Below, piece by piece: positions 7,083-15,010 of a stretch of DNA of 17,178 nt. Position 1 is the stretch's first letter; every line of letters starts with the position of its first letter. The position numbers and the translations under genes were made by a program. The notes beneath the pieces were generated by a model. It did no database searches. It had not been told where the DNA came from and saw only the letters and a list, made by a program, of their open reading frames with translations. Origin of the DNA: UBA8752 sp042095055 (GTDB lineage Bacteria > Bacteroidota > Bacteroidia > Flavobacteriales_D > Sanyastnellaceae); the NCBI GenBank assembly GCA_042095055.1, contig JBELBZ010000041.1, forward strand, positions 1 through 17,178. The letters run 5' to 3'.

Positions 7083-9341
7083 ATGTTTGATCTCGAGATG
7101 ATCCGCGCCGTTTATGACCGTTTCCCCAGCCGAGTGGCTGCAGCCCGAAACGTCACAGGCAAACCGCTCACACTTGCAGAGAAGATCCTTTACACCCATT
7201 TGTGGGATGGAGAGGCTTCCAGCGCGTTCAACCGCGGTCAAGACTATGTGGATTTTGCGCCGGACCGCGTGGCCATGCAAGATGCCACAGCCCAGATGGC
7301 GTTGCTTCAGTTTATGCAAGCGGGAAAGCCGCAGACTGCGGTGCCCAGCACGGTCCACTGCGACCACCTGATTCAAGCCAAGGTGGGGGCGGATACGGAC
7401 TTGCAAGAGGCCATCAACCGCAACAATGAGGTCTACAACTTCCTCGAGTCGGTGTCCGATAAATACGGGATTGGGTTTTGGAAGCCAGGTGCGGGCATCA
7501 TCCACCAGGTGGTGCTGGAGAACTATGCTTTCCCTGGGGGCATGATGATTGGTACCGACAGCCACACTGTGAATGCGGGTGGACTCGGCATGGTGGCCAT
7601 TGGTGTCGGTGGAGCCGATGCTGTCGATGTGATGGCGGGCATGGCATGGGAGCTCAAGTTCCCCAAGCTGATCGGTGTGAAGCTGACCGGCACAATGAGC
7701 GGATGGACGAGCCCCAAGGACGTGATCCTGAAAGTGGCTGGAATCCTCACTGTGAAGGGCGGAACAGGCTGTATCGTAGAGTACTTCGGTGAAGGTGCCG
7801 ATGCGATGAGCTGCACTGGAAAGGGTACCATTTGCAACATGGGTGCAGAAATAGGCGCGACGACCTCGACGTTTGGCTATGATGAGAGCATGGGCCGTTA
7901 CCTGCGGGCCACAGGGCGTGCTGATGTTGCCGCGTTGGCCGATGGCATTGCCGAGCACTTGACAGGAGATGCCGAGGTCTATGCCAACCCTGAGCAGTAT
8001 TTCGACCAGGTGATTGAGATTGATTTGAGCACCCTCGAGCCCCACCTTAACGGTCCTTTCAGTCCCGACTTGGCGACGCCTGTCAGCGAAATGGCAGCGT
8101 TGTGTGCGGAGAAGGGGTACCCCACAGAGATAGAATTTGGTCTGATCGGTTCCTGCACCAACTCGAGCTATGAGGACATCACGCGGAGTGCTTCGTTGGC
8201 GAAGGCCGCCGTTGAGGCTGGCGTGCAGAGCAAGGGCAAGTTGACGATTACACCGGGCTCCGAACTGGTGAGGTATACGTTGGAACGCGATGGCGTGCTC
8301 GACACCTTTGACAAGATGGGCGCTGATGTTTTCGCCAATGCTTGTGGTCCTTGTATTGGACAGTGGGCGCGAAGTGGTGCTGAGAAAAAGGAGAAGAACA
8401 GCATTGTTCACAGCTTCAACCGGAACTTCGCCAAACGCGCGGACGGCAACCCCAATACCCATGCCTTTGTCGGATCGCCAGAGGTCGTGACCGCGATTGC
8501 TTTGGCAGGTGATTTGACCTTCAATCCCATGAAGGACACCCTCCCCGGAGCGGATGGTCCTATGAAGCTTCCGGAGCCCACCGGTTACGAGCTTCCTGAA
8601 AAGGGCTTTGATGTGGAAGACGCGGGCTATTTGGCCCCTGCCGAAGATGGCAGCGGAGTGCAGGTGGTGGTCAATGGGGAGAGCGAGCGATTGCAATTGC
8701 TCACCCCCTTCGCCCCATGGGATGGCAACAATCTGACGGGCATGCGCCTGTTGATTAAGGCCGATGGGAAGTGCACCACGGACCACATTTCCATGGCGGG
8801 TCCTTGGCTGCGTTACCGCGGTCACCTCGACAACATCTCCAACAACACCTTGACTGGAGCGGTCAATGCCTTTGGCGGCGCCACCAATGCTGTGGTCAAC
8901 CAGCTGGACGGTTCTACCGGAGAAGTGCCGGCGGTGGCCCGTGCTTACAAGGCGGCAGGGGTACCCACCCTCGTTGTAGGTGACTCTAATTATGGAGAGG
9001 GCAGTTCCCGCGAGCACGCTGCGATGCAGCCCCGCCACTTGGGCGTTCGCGTGGTGTTGGTGAAGTCCTTTGCGCGCATCCACGAGACCAACCTCAAGAA
9101 GCAAGGCATGCTCGGACTGACCTTTGCCAACGAGGCCGATTATGATGTCATCCGCGAGGACGATACTTTTGACCTGATCGACCTTCGGGAATTCGCACCT
9201 GGAAAGCCCTTGACGATGCTGGTCAAGCATGCCGACGGCAGTGAGGACACCATTGTGTGCAACCACACTTACAATGCCCAGCAGATTGAGTGGTTCCAGT
9301 CCGGATCCGCATTGAATTTGATCAAGAAACAAAACGTATGA
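7083..9341 (+). CDS. acn: Aconitate hydratase (mitochondrial-type aconitase)
   Basis: A 752-aa TCA-cycle enzyme that isomerises citrate to isocitrate through cis-aconitate in the cytoplasm, using a [4Fe-4S] cluster. The cluster ligands are all present: 'LIGSCTNSS' gives Cys358, and 'ACGPCIGQW' gives Cys421 and Cys424, the same positions as in mature bovine mitochondrial aconitase. Other family landmarks are 'STVHCDHLI', 'GTDSHTVNAGGLG', and the C-terminal swivel domain with 'GDSNYGEGSSREHAA'. The length fits the mitochondrial/AcnM class rather than the roughly 890-aa AcnA type. The frame is open upstream into the divergent permease gene. ATG 7083 is chosen because homology begins directly after it ('MFDLEMIRAVYDRF'). 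The stop overlaps the next gene's ATG by 4 bases (ATGA). Confidence 0.97.
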   Translation: MFDLEMIRAVYDRFPSRVAAARNVTGKPLTLAEKILYTHLWDGEASSAFNRGQDYVDFAPDRVAMQDATAQMALLQFMQAGKPQTAVPSTVHCDHLIQAKVGADTDLQEAINRNNEVYNFLESVSDKYGIGFWKPGAGIIHQVVLENYAFPGGMMIGTDSHTVNAGGLGMVAIGVGGADAVDVMAGMAWELKFPKLIGVKLTGTMSGWTSPKDVILKVAGILTVKGGTGCIVEYFGEGADAMSCTGKGTICNMGAEIGATTSTFGYDESMGRYLRATGRADVAALADGIAEHLTGDAEVYANPEQYFDQVIEIDLSTLEPHLNGPFSPDLATPVSEMAALCAEKGYPTEIEFGLIGSCTNSSYEDITRSASLAKAAVEAGVQSKGKLTITPGSELVRYTLERDGVLDTFDKMGADVFANACGPCIGQWARSGAEKKEKNSIVHSFNRNFAKRADGNPNTHAFVGSPEVVTAIALAGDLTFNPMKDTLPGADGPMKLPEPTGYELPEKGFDVEDAGYLAPAEDGSGVQVVVNGESERLQLLTPFAPWDGNNLTGMRLLIKADGKCTTDHISMAGPWLRYRGHLDNISNNTLTGAVNAFGGATNAVVNQLDGSTGEVPAVARAYKAAGVPTLVVGDSNYGEGSSREHAAMQPRHLGVRVVLVKSFARIHETNLKKQGMLGLTFANEADYDVIREDDTFDLIDLREFAPGKPLTMLVKHADGSEDTIVCNHTYNAQQIEWFQSGSALNLIKKQNV

Positions 9342-9934
9342 AGCGCATATTTCTATTGATGGCCGTATTGGCCGCGGGGACCTTATCCCTTCAAGCCCAA
9401 GAGCAGGAGGGAACAGGTGTGGTCAAGAGCAACCCCTTTGGTTGGTTTGCCGGTCAATTCCAGTTTGGCTACGAGCATTTCTTGTCGGAAAAGTTGTCCG
9501 TGCAGGTGATGCCCGGTGTCATTTTTTCGAACACCACTGTCTCGCAAGCGAACCCTGACTCTCTGCTTTTTTTCGATTCTTTTGATGCCACACGGTTGGG
9601 GTTCATCGTCGTGCCTGAAGTCCGCTATTACCTCGGTGATGTGGCACCTGATGGGCTGTACATCGCTCCTTTCGGGCGGCTCCGAACTGTGACGACAACT
9701 GTGGATCAAGACGATGCCAGCACGCGGAAACGGACTTCGATCGGGGGCGGGTTCGTACTGGGTTACCAGTATCAGTTGGCCAATGGATTGACGGGAGAGG
9801 TGTTCTTAGGCCCTCAATTCAAATCCTCTACCACAGAATACACAGGGGATTTTGAGTCATACGAGGACCTCAGTTCAGATGATACGGACGACACGGGCAT
9901 CCGTTTTGGTCTAACCATAGGTTTAGGCTGGTAA
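9338..9934 (+). CDS. Small outer-membrane beta-barrel-like protein, paralog A
   Basis: A 198-aa protein with a clear signal peptide (Lys-Arg, then a hydrophobic core ending 'LSLQAQ', cleavage near residue 21). The mature part alternates short aromatic-rich strands and ends in 'GIRFGLTIGLGW' with a terminal aromatic residue, as expected for an outer-membrane beta-barrel inserted by BamA. The motif 'NPFGWFAGQFQFGYEHF' is shared with the next gene, so the two are tandem paralogs. It resembles the DUF3575 class of small Bacteroidota barrels, but I am not sure of that family. The ATG at 9338 overlaps the aconitase stop, so translation is probably coupled. Its function, and any relation to aconitase, is unknown. 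Confidence 0.83.
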   Translation: MKRIFLLMAVLAAGTLSLQAQEQEGTGVVKSNPFGWFAGQFQFGYEHFLSEKLSVQVMPGVIFSNTTVSQANPDSLLFFDSFDATRLGFIVVPEVRYYLGDVAPDGLYIAPFGRLRTVTTTVDQDDASTRKRTSIGGGFVLGYQYQLANGLTGEVFLGPQFKSSTTEYTGDFESYEDLSSDDTDDTGIRFGLTIGLGW

Positions 9935-9935
9935 C

Positions 9936-10559
9936 ATGCACGCAGGTGTGCATGGATTCAGTTGGAGGCAGGGCTTGATTTCATCGGGCCTGTTGATTTT
10001 ACTCCTTTGCGATGTTACCGGGTTACAGGCTCAAGCGCCTGTTTATCGCTGGCAGATCAAAGGCAATCCTTTTGGCCTGTTTGCGGGTCAATTTCAATTT
10101 GGTGCAGAGCGTCACATCCAAGAGCGCTCCAGCATGCAGTTGACCGCCGGTTATGTGCGTTCCAACCTCGAGTTAAACACCTCTGACCTCGAAAGCCTGC
10201 TCGGCGTGAGTACCTCATTGAATTCTGTCGACTGGCAGGGTTTTGTGGTGCAGCCTGAATGGCGCCAATACCTCTCTGCTCAGGCAGGGCAGGGGATGTA
10301 TTTCGGCGCTTTTGCACGGGTGCGGTGCATCCGCCGCATCATGGTTACCAATTTCACTGGCTACCAGCGCAGGACGGCTGTGGGAGCGGGCATGGTGTTG
10401 GGGGGGCAGTTCAACATGACGCCCCGGCTTACAGGAGACTTGTTTATCGGACCTCAGATGAAATCGGTTACCACGAATTATGGTGACCATTTTGTGTACG
10501 CTGAGGGCGATTGGGTTCCAGGCATCCGTTTTGGAATGCTGCTGGGATGGCGCCAGTGA
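9936..10559 (+). CDS. Small outer-membrane beta-barrel-like protein, paralog B
   Basis: A 207-aa protein with an N-terminal hydrophobic signal ending near 'GLQAQA' (about residue 33), then an amphipathic strand-rich domain. It is clearly homologous to the preceding gene: 'NPFGLFAGQFQFGAE' near the N-terminus, a middle 'QPEWRQYL' strand matching 'VPEVRYYL', 'GDLFIGPQMKSVTTNY' matching 'GEVFLGPQFKSSTTEY', and 'GIRFGMLLGW' at the C-terminus. A duplication followed by considerable divergence explains the pair. The start is one base after the upstream stop. The next gene overlaps its 3' end by 13 bases. The longer, positively charged N-region before the signal core suggests a slightly later start is possible. 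The role is unknown. Confidence 0.8.
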   Translation: MHAGVHGFSWRQGLISSGLLILLLCDVTGLQAQAPVYRWQIKGNPFGLFAGQFQFGAERHIQERSSMQLTAGYVRSNLELNTSDLESLLGVSTSLNSVDWQGFVVQPEWRQYLSAQAGQGMYFGAFARVRCIRRIMVTNFTGYQRRTAVGAGMVLGGQFNMTPRLTGDLFIGPQMKSVTTNYGDHFVYAEGDWVPGIRFGMLLGWRQ

Positions 10560-11218
10560 ATGGCGCAGGGCTGCGCGGCGAACTCGCCATCGAAGTAGAG
10601 GGAGAAGCGCTCACTTTATGGCCTGATGGGTCTGTCCATTGGATGGCGACGGAAACCTTGTGGCTGAGTGATTTGCACCTCGGAAAGGCGGCGCATTTCA
10701 GGCTTCACGGAGTGCCCATTGGGTCAGAGCCGACTTTGGAAACGCTGCACAGGTTGCGGGAGCGGATCAAGCAATTGAAGCCTCGAAGGGTGCTGTTGCT
10801 CGGGGATTTGTTTCACAGCGACATCAACCGAGAATGGGAACCTTTTGCAGGCCTGTGCGGGGAATTTTCGGAGTTAGAGTGGGTGCTGGTCAGGGGCAAC
10901 CACGATCTTATTCCAGAAGTGCTGCTCCGCGAGTCAGGCATCCGCCAGGTGGACCGGTTGGACGAAGGGGCCTTCACCTTTACCCACGATCCCGCTGACT
11001 TGGCCACGGACTTTGGCTATCATGTGTGTGGCCATGTCCATCCAGGCATCCGCCTGCGCGGTGGGGGACGTCAGGCCCTGAGGCTGCGCTGCTTCCATTT
11101 CGGCCAGCAACAGGCGGTGATGCCCGCCTATGGCGCCTTTACGGGCATGCATGCGATAGAACCGGCCAGAACGGACCGGGTGTTCGCCATGACGGGAGAA
11201 GCGGTCATCGAGGTGTGA
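10547..11218 (+). CDS. pdeM: PdeM-like metallophosphoesterase (ligase-associated DNA damage response type)
   Basis: A 223-aa calcineurin-like phosphoesterase with all metal-binding motifs in order: 'LSDLHLGK' (D-x-H), 'LLGDLFHS' (GDxxH-like), 'VRGNHD', 'TFTHDP' and 'CGHVHPG'. The 'LWLSDLHLGKAAHFR' start and the overall size match the PdeM family, found next to an ATP-dependent DNA ligase and a DEXH helicase in many bacteria and proposed to process DNA ends. Neither partner is in this window. Here the gene sits last in the aconitase run. ATG 10547 overlaps the upstream stop by 13 bases. An upstream TTG (10511) and an internal GTG (10556) are less likely starts. A general phosphodiesterase of the same superfamily is the alternative. 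Confidence 0.85.
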   Translation: MAPVNGAGLRGELAIEVEGEALTLWPDGSVHWMATETLWLSDLHLGKAAHFRLHGVPIGSEPTLETLHRLRERIKQLKPRRVLLLGDLFHSDINREWEPFAGLCGEFSELEWVLVRGNHDLIPEVLLRESGIRQVDRLDEGAFTFTHDPADLATDFGYHVCGHVHPGIRLRGGGRQALRLRCFHFGQQQAVMPAYGAFTGMHAIEPARTDRVFAMTGEAVIEV

Positions 11219-11277
11219 CCGCCAGAGCGAGATTCGTTTGAAGCAGGGTGTACCGATGTGGATGGAGCCCTACAGCA

Positions 11278-13149
11278 TCATTCGCATGGCTGGCCATAAT
11301 AGGCGAGCATGGCCAGGATGTCAGAAGCTGCGGTGGTGCCGTCACCGTTGATGTCTGTTGGACAGGAATTGGCCAGCGAAAAAGTGCAAGAGCCGTCGTC
11401 CACGTTGGCTGCAGAATCAAAGTTTTCGGCATTGTTGTAAGTGCAGCCGAAGTATTGACAGCCTTCATCTTCCGTGGCATTGGCATCGAAGTTGTCGGCA
11501 TTGAAGTCCGTGCACCCCAGCACTTCGTCCTCGTCGCAGACGCCATCGCCGTCAGTATCTGATGAGCATTGTCCTGCGCAGGTCAAGCCGGGCTCAGGGA
11601 ATTGGCAGGTTCCGTCGTCATATGTCGCTGTGGCGTCATAGTTGCAGGCCGCCGCATCGGCGCAGCCGCAGGGAGGGGCCACAAAGAGGGGGGTGATTTC
11701 AAAAGACGCCGTGCTTCCAGCTGGCAAAACCGTCACATTGAGCGAGCCCTCGATGGGGGTGCTGCTGGTGAACTGTCCAACCAGCACGCGCAGGTCATCG
11801 CCGGCCAGGGCGTTGTCGCTGTTTTCGGGAACGCTCCAGCCATCTCCAGAGACCCCGCCGACGAACAGGGATTCTCCAAATTCGAAGAGGGTGGACCACA
11901 GTCCTGATGTAGCGTTGATGGCGCTTTCTCCGTTTCCGGGAGTGGGATGGTCCAAGCCAATCGTGAGCCAGGAGTCCAAAGCGATTTCAGGAAAGTCAGC
12001 AAAGGTTGTGGAGTCGATGTCGCTGATGACAGCGGCGCCTTCTGCGGCTTGGTAGAAGTTCGTTTCTGACCCAATGAAAGTGGAGTTTCCGCCCGAACCG
12101 GTTACGGCCAAGACTTGATCGTCAGGATTGGCGCAGGTGATGTAGACCCTGTAAGTGGTCAATCCCGGCAAACCAGGTTCATCCCCACCGATGCCCGCAT
12201 AGCGTTCGATGTCGACACCGAAACCACCGGTGGCCTCGTAGATGCTGTAACAGCAGAATTCACAAGTGCCATCGTTGTCTGTGGCGGTGGGGTCGAAGTT
12301 GCAGCCCAATGGGTCGTCACAACCTGCAATCTCATCGGCTTCGCACACACCGTCTCCGTCGGTGTCGATGTAGCAGTTTCCGCTGCAATCCAAGGGGTAA
12401 AACGGGAAGTTGCAGCTGCAGTCATCGTCCGTTGCGTCTGGATTGAAGTTGCAAGCGCGGTCGTCTGTGCAGCCTCCGATTTCCAATTCGTCGCAGATGC
12501 CATCTCCGTCAAAGTCGTTGACGCATGAGCCTTGGCAATCCAAATACAGTTCTGGAAACAGGCAAGTGGCATCGTCAAAGCAAGGCGAGGAGGCCACGTA
12601 GTTGCAAGCGGTTTCATCGCTGCATGCGGGGTAGATGCAGCTGCCATTGTCCGTGATGGCCGTTTCCAAATAATTACAGGCCGCCTGGTCTGTGCACCCC
12701 ACCAAAGGGTCATAGACGCCATAGAACACCACAGGGTCAGACAAACTGCCTTGGATGCCGTTGGCGATAAAATTCAGATTGTCGGAGCATTGAGGGAGGC
12801 TGTCTTGGTCGGCATCCCAAATGCGCACTTCGAGTCCAGGCTCGGAGGCGCTGTTGGAGTACACCAAGATGAGTCCTGTGGCGTACCCCGATGGTCCGGC
12901 AAAATCAGTGACGCCCCATCCACGGCAGGTGCCGTCAGGAGCAAAGATCGCAGCGGCATTGTTGGAGCCTTGGCCCACCAGGCCATCGATGGCAATGGTG
13001 TAGGTGAGCGTCATGCTGAATTCATAAGCACTGGGGGTCACCACCCAATCGTCGGGTTGGGCCAACGTACCCTGTGGCATCGCCATGAAGACGGCCACAA
13101 GCAGAAGTGCGGCCGTTTTGGTCAGCGGCTGTAACAAGCGATTGGTCAT
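11278..13149 (-). CDS. Secreted cysteine-repeat / TSP3-like protein with dockerin-like C-terminus
   Basis: A 623-aa exported protein (signal peptide about 1-31). An N-terminal beta domain (32-150) contains 'DGTCRGWG', seen in Bacteroidota secreted proteins. Seven copies of a roughly 20-residue cysteine module (C-x-D-x-x-A-C-N-[YF]...D-D-G-[ST]-C) follow, four at about 151-296 and three at about 494-587. The last two lack the inner cysteine. Three modules are followed by thrombospondin-3-like calcium loops ('DFDGDGICDELE', 'DTDGDGVCEADE', 'DTDGDGVCDEDE'). Between the repeat blocks lies a domain of about 190 residues (303-491) that I cannot assign. The tail 'CPTDINGDGTTAASDILAML' is dockerin-like. 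A typical type IX secretion C-terminal domain is not evident. The ATG at 13149 is preferred to the adjacent GTG at 13152. The role is unknown, with surface adhesion or matrix function plausible. Confidence 0.85.
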   Translation of the reverse strand: MTNRLLQPLTKTAALLLVAVFMAMPQGTLAQPDDWVVTPSAYEFSMTLTYTIAIDGLVGQGSNNAAAIFAPDGTCRGWGVTDFAGPSGYATGLILVYSNSASEPGLEVRIWDADQDSLPQCSDNLNFIANGIQGSLSDPVVFYGVYDPLVGCTDQAACNYLETAITDNGSCIYPACSDETACNYVASSPCFDDATCLFPELYLDCQGSCVNDFDGDGICDELEIGGCTDDRACNFNPDATDDDCSCNFPFYPLDCSGNCYIDTDGDGVCEADEIAGCDDPLGCNFDPTATDNDGTCEFCCYSIYEATGGFGVDIERYAGIGGDEPGLPGLTTYRVYITCANPDDQVLAVTGSGGNSTFIGSETNFYQAAEGAAVISDIDSTTFADFPEIALDSWLTIGLDHPTPGNGESAINATSGLWSTLFEFGESLFVGGVSGDGWSVPENSDNALAGDDLRVLVGQFTSSTPIEGSLNVTVLPAGSTASFEITPLFVAPPCGCADAAACNYDATATYDDGTCQFPEPGLTCAGQCSSDTDGDGVCDEDEVLGCTDFNADNFDANATEDEGCQYFGCTYNNAENFDSAANVDDGSCTFSLANSCPTDINGDGTTAASDILAMLAYYGQPCE

Positions 13150-13155
13150 CACTTA

Positions 13156-13162
13156 CAATATA
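13156..13162 (-). promoter_or_regulatory. Putative -7-like box before the cysteine-repeat protein gene
   Basis: Minus-strand TATATTG resembles TAnnTTTG with one T missing and ends 6 bases before the ATG. It could give this gene its own promoter besides read-through from the upstream lipoprotein gene. Support is weak. Confidence 0.25.
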
Positions 13163-13189
13163 CGACCTGCCCGCCTGTGCGCCTTGAAA

Positions 13190-13714
13190 TCAGTTGATTT
13201 CCAACTTGAAATTCCCTTTGAGGGTGCGCTCGAATCCCACGAGTTCGCCATTTTGTTCCCTCCGGATCAAGAAGTCGAGGGTGACGGTTTCTTCGCCTCC
13301 CGTGAGGGGAGCTGCCATGATGCTGGCCACTCCATTCGTAATCCGGAAAGTCTGTGTGGTATCGAATGCGACGTTGAAGTTGGTTTCGTCGATTTGAGTG
13401 AAGACCCCATCGGCGGGGTAGAAGACGGCGCCTTGTTGCACGTTGGGAACGTCCAAAATGAGGCTCACTCCGTGTTCTTCGGATTCGCCTTCGGCTTGCG
13501 CATCCGCGGTCACGAAATACCGGCGAGAGAAGAGGCTGTCTTCTTGTTGGAGGTATACAAATTCTGCGCCCAATACTTGGAGCGAGTCGCCGTCCAACAC
13601 CAAGGTGCCGCAATCGCAGGAATACACAGGGGGCATGTAGTCTTCGGAGGCGCTACAAGCGGTCAAAAGAACGGCGGCGATGGCCGGAAGAATCAGGGAT
13701 GAAAAGCGCTGCAT
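13190..13714 (-). CDS. Hypothetical lipoprotein, 174 aa
   Basis: A type II signal sequence ends in the lipobox 'LLTAC' with lipidated Cys20. The mature part is acidic and strand-rich. It has a 'YSCDCGTLVLDGDSL' segment just after the anchor, which leaves a possible disulfide pair, and ends 'FERTLKGNFKLEIN'. I see no known catalytic motif or family signature. It lies 30 bases downstream of the muramidase gene and 40 bases upstream of the cysteine-repeat protein gene, in the same direction, so the three are probably one transcription unit. An envelope-bound partner or surface lipoprotein is the most that can be inferred. No promoter-like box precedes it, consistent with an internal operon position. 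Confidence 0.82.
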   Translation of the reverse strand: MQRFSSLILPAIAAVLLTACSASEDYMPPVYSCDCGTLVLDGDSLQVLGAEFVYLQQEDSLFSRRYFVTADAQAEGESEEHGVSLILDVPNVQQGAVFYPADGVFTQIDETNFNVAFDTTQTFRITNGVASIMAAPLTGGEETVTLDFLIRREQNGELVGFERTLKGNFKLEIN

Positions 13715-13744
13715 GGTCTTCGTACAGATGTGGTGAACCTCAAG

Positions 13745-14980
13745 TCAAGGACTTGTGGGGTAGCGAAGGTAAACACTGCGCATTTCCATAAAGCGGGCGC
13801 GTTGCATCCCCCATTTATTTTGGAGGGCTTCGAGGCCTTCTTCCGCTTCTAAAGCCAGCCTGAGCTCCGATCCACCGGAGAGTTGATCGAAGAACTGGGG
13901 CCGGTCAATGAAGGGGTTTTGGTCGCCTGCAGGGGTATTCATCCAGGCTTCGTGAAGCCCGTTGAGCACCTCCAGTTTGAGGCGGTTGTCGGTTCCTTGT
14001 GCCTGCCATGACCCCAGCCTGCGCAGGACGCTGAACCCTTGGCACGGTTTGCCTGCGTGTTTTGGATACCGGGAGGCTGCATTGGGGGTGGGGGTAAAGC
14101 TGATGGGCCCCCTGACAAACCCCGGGAAGCCCACCTTTGTGAAAGGCGTTGCCGTGCCGCGCCCGACACTGGCGGTGGTGGCCTCGAGCAGGACCAAGTG
14201 CGGGTACAGTTGTACTGCGGCCGGCGTGGGCAGGTTGGGGCTAGGGGCGATGGGGGCAGACCACTGCGCATTGCGCGACCAGCCTGTGCAGGGGATCACC
14301 GTTAGGTCGCACTGTATGGCGGGGTTTGGAGAGGCCGAATACCCTCCTCCAAGCCACCCTTCGCCATTGGCCATCTCTGCCAACTCACCGAGCGTCATGC
14401 CGTGGGACAATGGAATGGGGAGGAAGCCGACAAAAGAGCGCACCGAGGCCGTATCCAACATGGGGCCGCCTACAAGGTGCCCATTGGGGTTGGGCCGATC
14501 CAATACGATGAGGGGAAGGCTTTGCTCTGCACAGGCTTCCATCACCAGAACCAGGGTCGAGAGAAAGGTGTAGCACCTGACCCCAACATCCTGCACATCG
14601 AAGAGCACCACGTCGAGATCGGCAAGCTGGGCGGCGGTGGGTTTTTTGTGCGTGCCATACAGCGAATGCACGGGCAAACCCGTGCTGGGGTCCGTGCCGT
14701 CCGGAGCATGGGTCCCATCGGGAAGGTCACCCCGGAATCCGTGTTCGGGACCAAAAGCCGCCGTGACGTTGACGCCCAGCCGCATCAGGGTGTCCACAAG
14801 GTGGGCCGAGGAACCATCGGTGCTGGGAATCACCGCAGTGTGGTTGCACACGATGCCGACCCGCTGGTCTTTTAGCAAGGGCAGGTATTCTTCGAAGCGG
14901 GCATCCCCGGGGGTGACCTGCCCGGCAAGAGGCAGGGCACATACCCACAAGAGGACGGGGAGGAATGCAAAGGGACGCAT
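13745..14980 (-). CDS. namZ: DUF1343 exo-beta-N-acetylmuramidase (NamZ-like, GH171)
   Basis: A 411-aa exported enzyme (signal peptide about 1-20, ending 'LPLAGQ'). DUF1343/NamZ proteins remove terminal N-acetylmuramic acid from peptidoglycan glycan fragments during cell-wall turnover and recycling. Family motifs run in order: 'RVGIVCNHTAV', 'AFGPEHGFRGDLPDG', 'VVLFDVQDVGVRCYTF', 'LDRPNPNGHLVGGPML', 'LSHGMTLGELAEMAN' and 'PSPNLPT'. Both the Rossmann-like N-terminal half and the C-terminal auxiliary half are present, at the family's normal length of about 400 aa. It is the first gene of a minus-strand group. A TTACTTTG box ends 5 bases before its ATG. The divergent neighbour is a LolC-type permease gene. 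Periplasmic location is inferred from the signal peptide. Confidence 0.93.
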   Translation of the reverse strand: MRPFAFLPVLLWVCALPLAGQVTPGDARFEEYLPLLKDQRVGIVCNHTAVIPSTDGSSAHLVDTLMRLGVNVTAAFGPEHGFRGDLPDGTHAPDGTDPSTGLPVHSLYGTHKKPTAAQLADLDVVLFDVQDVGVRCYTFLSTLVLVMEACAEQSLPLIVLDRPNPNGHLVGGPMLDTASVRSFVGFLPIPLSHGMTLGELAEMANGEGWLGGGYSASPNPAIQCDLTVIPCTGWSRNAQWSAPIAPSPNLPTPAAVQLYPHLVLLEATTASVGRGTATPFTKVGFPGFVRGPISFTPTPNAASRYPKHAGKPCQGFSVLRRLGSWQAQGTDNRLKLEVLNGLHEAWMNTPAGDQNPFIDRPQFFDQLSGGSELRLALEAEEGLEALQNKWGMQRARFMEMRSVYLRYPTSP

Positions 14981-14985
14981 GGTGG

Positions 14986-14993
14986 CAAAGTAA
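14986..14993 (-). promoter_or_regulatory. Putative -7 box for the namZ group
   Basis: Minus-strand TTACTTTG matches TAnnTTTG with one mismatch, 5 bases before the namZ start. The nearest upstream TTG (15023-15021) is too far for a standard -33 element. It lies 9 bases from the opposing permease box. Confidence 0.35.
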
Positions 14994-15002
14994 CGCGCCC
15001 GC

Positions 15003-15010
15003 TACCTTGC
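15003..15010 (+). promoter_or_regulatory. Putative degenerate -7 box for the LolC-type permease gene
   Basis: TACCTTGC shares the TAnnTT core with the consensus and ends 5 bases before the ATG at 15016. The last two positions differ and no -33 TTG is visible, so this is a weak call. Confidence 0.22.

Noticed and set aside
7068..9332. 754-codon open frame on the minus strand opposite aconitase
   Set aside because: It is an antisense shadow of an unmistakable aconitase. The translation is rich in His/Arg/Gln with no domain, typical of reverse-strand reading of GC-rich coding sequence.
11219..11277. Possible bidirectional terminator between pdeM and the cysteine-repeat protein gene
   Set aside because: The only complementary arms are AGGG/CCCT at about 20 bases distance with no T tract.
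11300..12700. Repetitive region considered as a CRISPR array or DNA repeat
   Set aside because: The repetition is at protein level (cysteine modules) with irregular spacing and divergent codons. There are no identical direct repeats or spacers.
13085..13702. 205-codon plus-strand frame opposite the small lipoprotein
   Set aside because: The opposite strand has a clear lipobox protein in a sensible operon position. This frame starts inside another gene and has no features.
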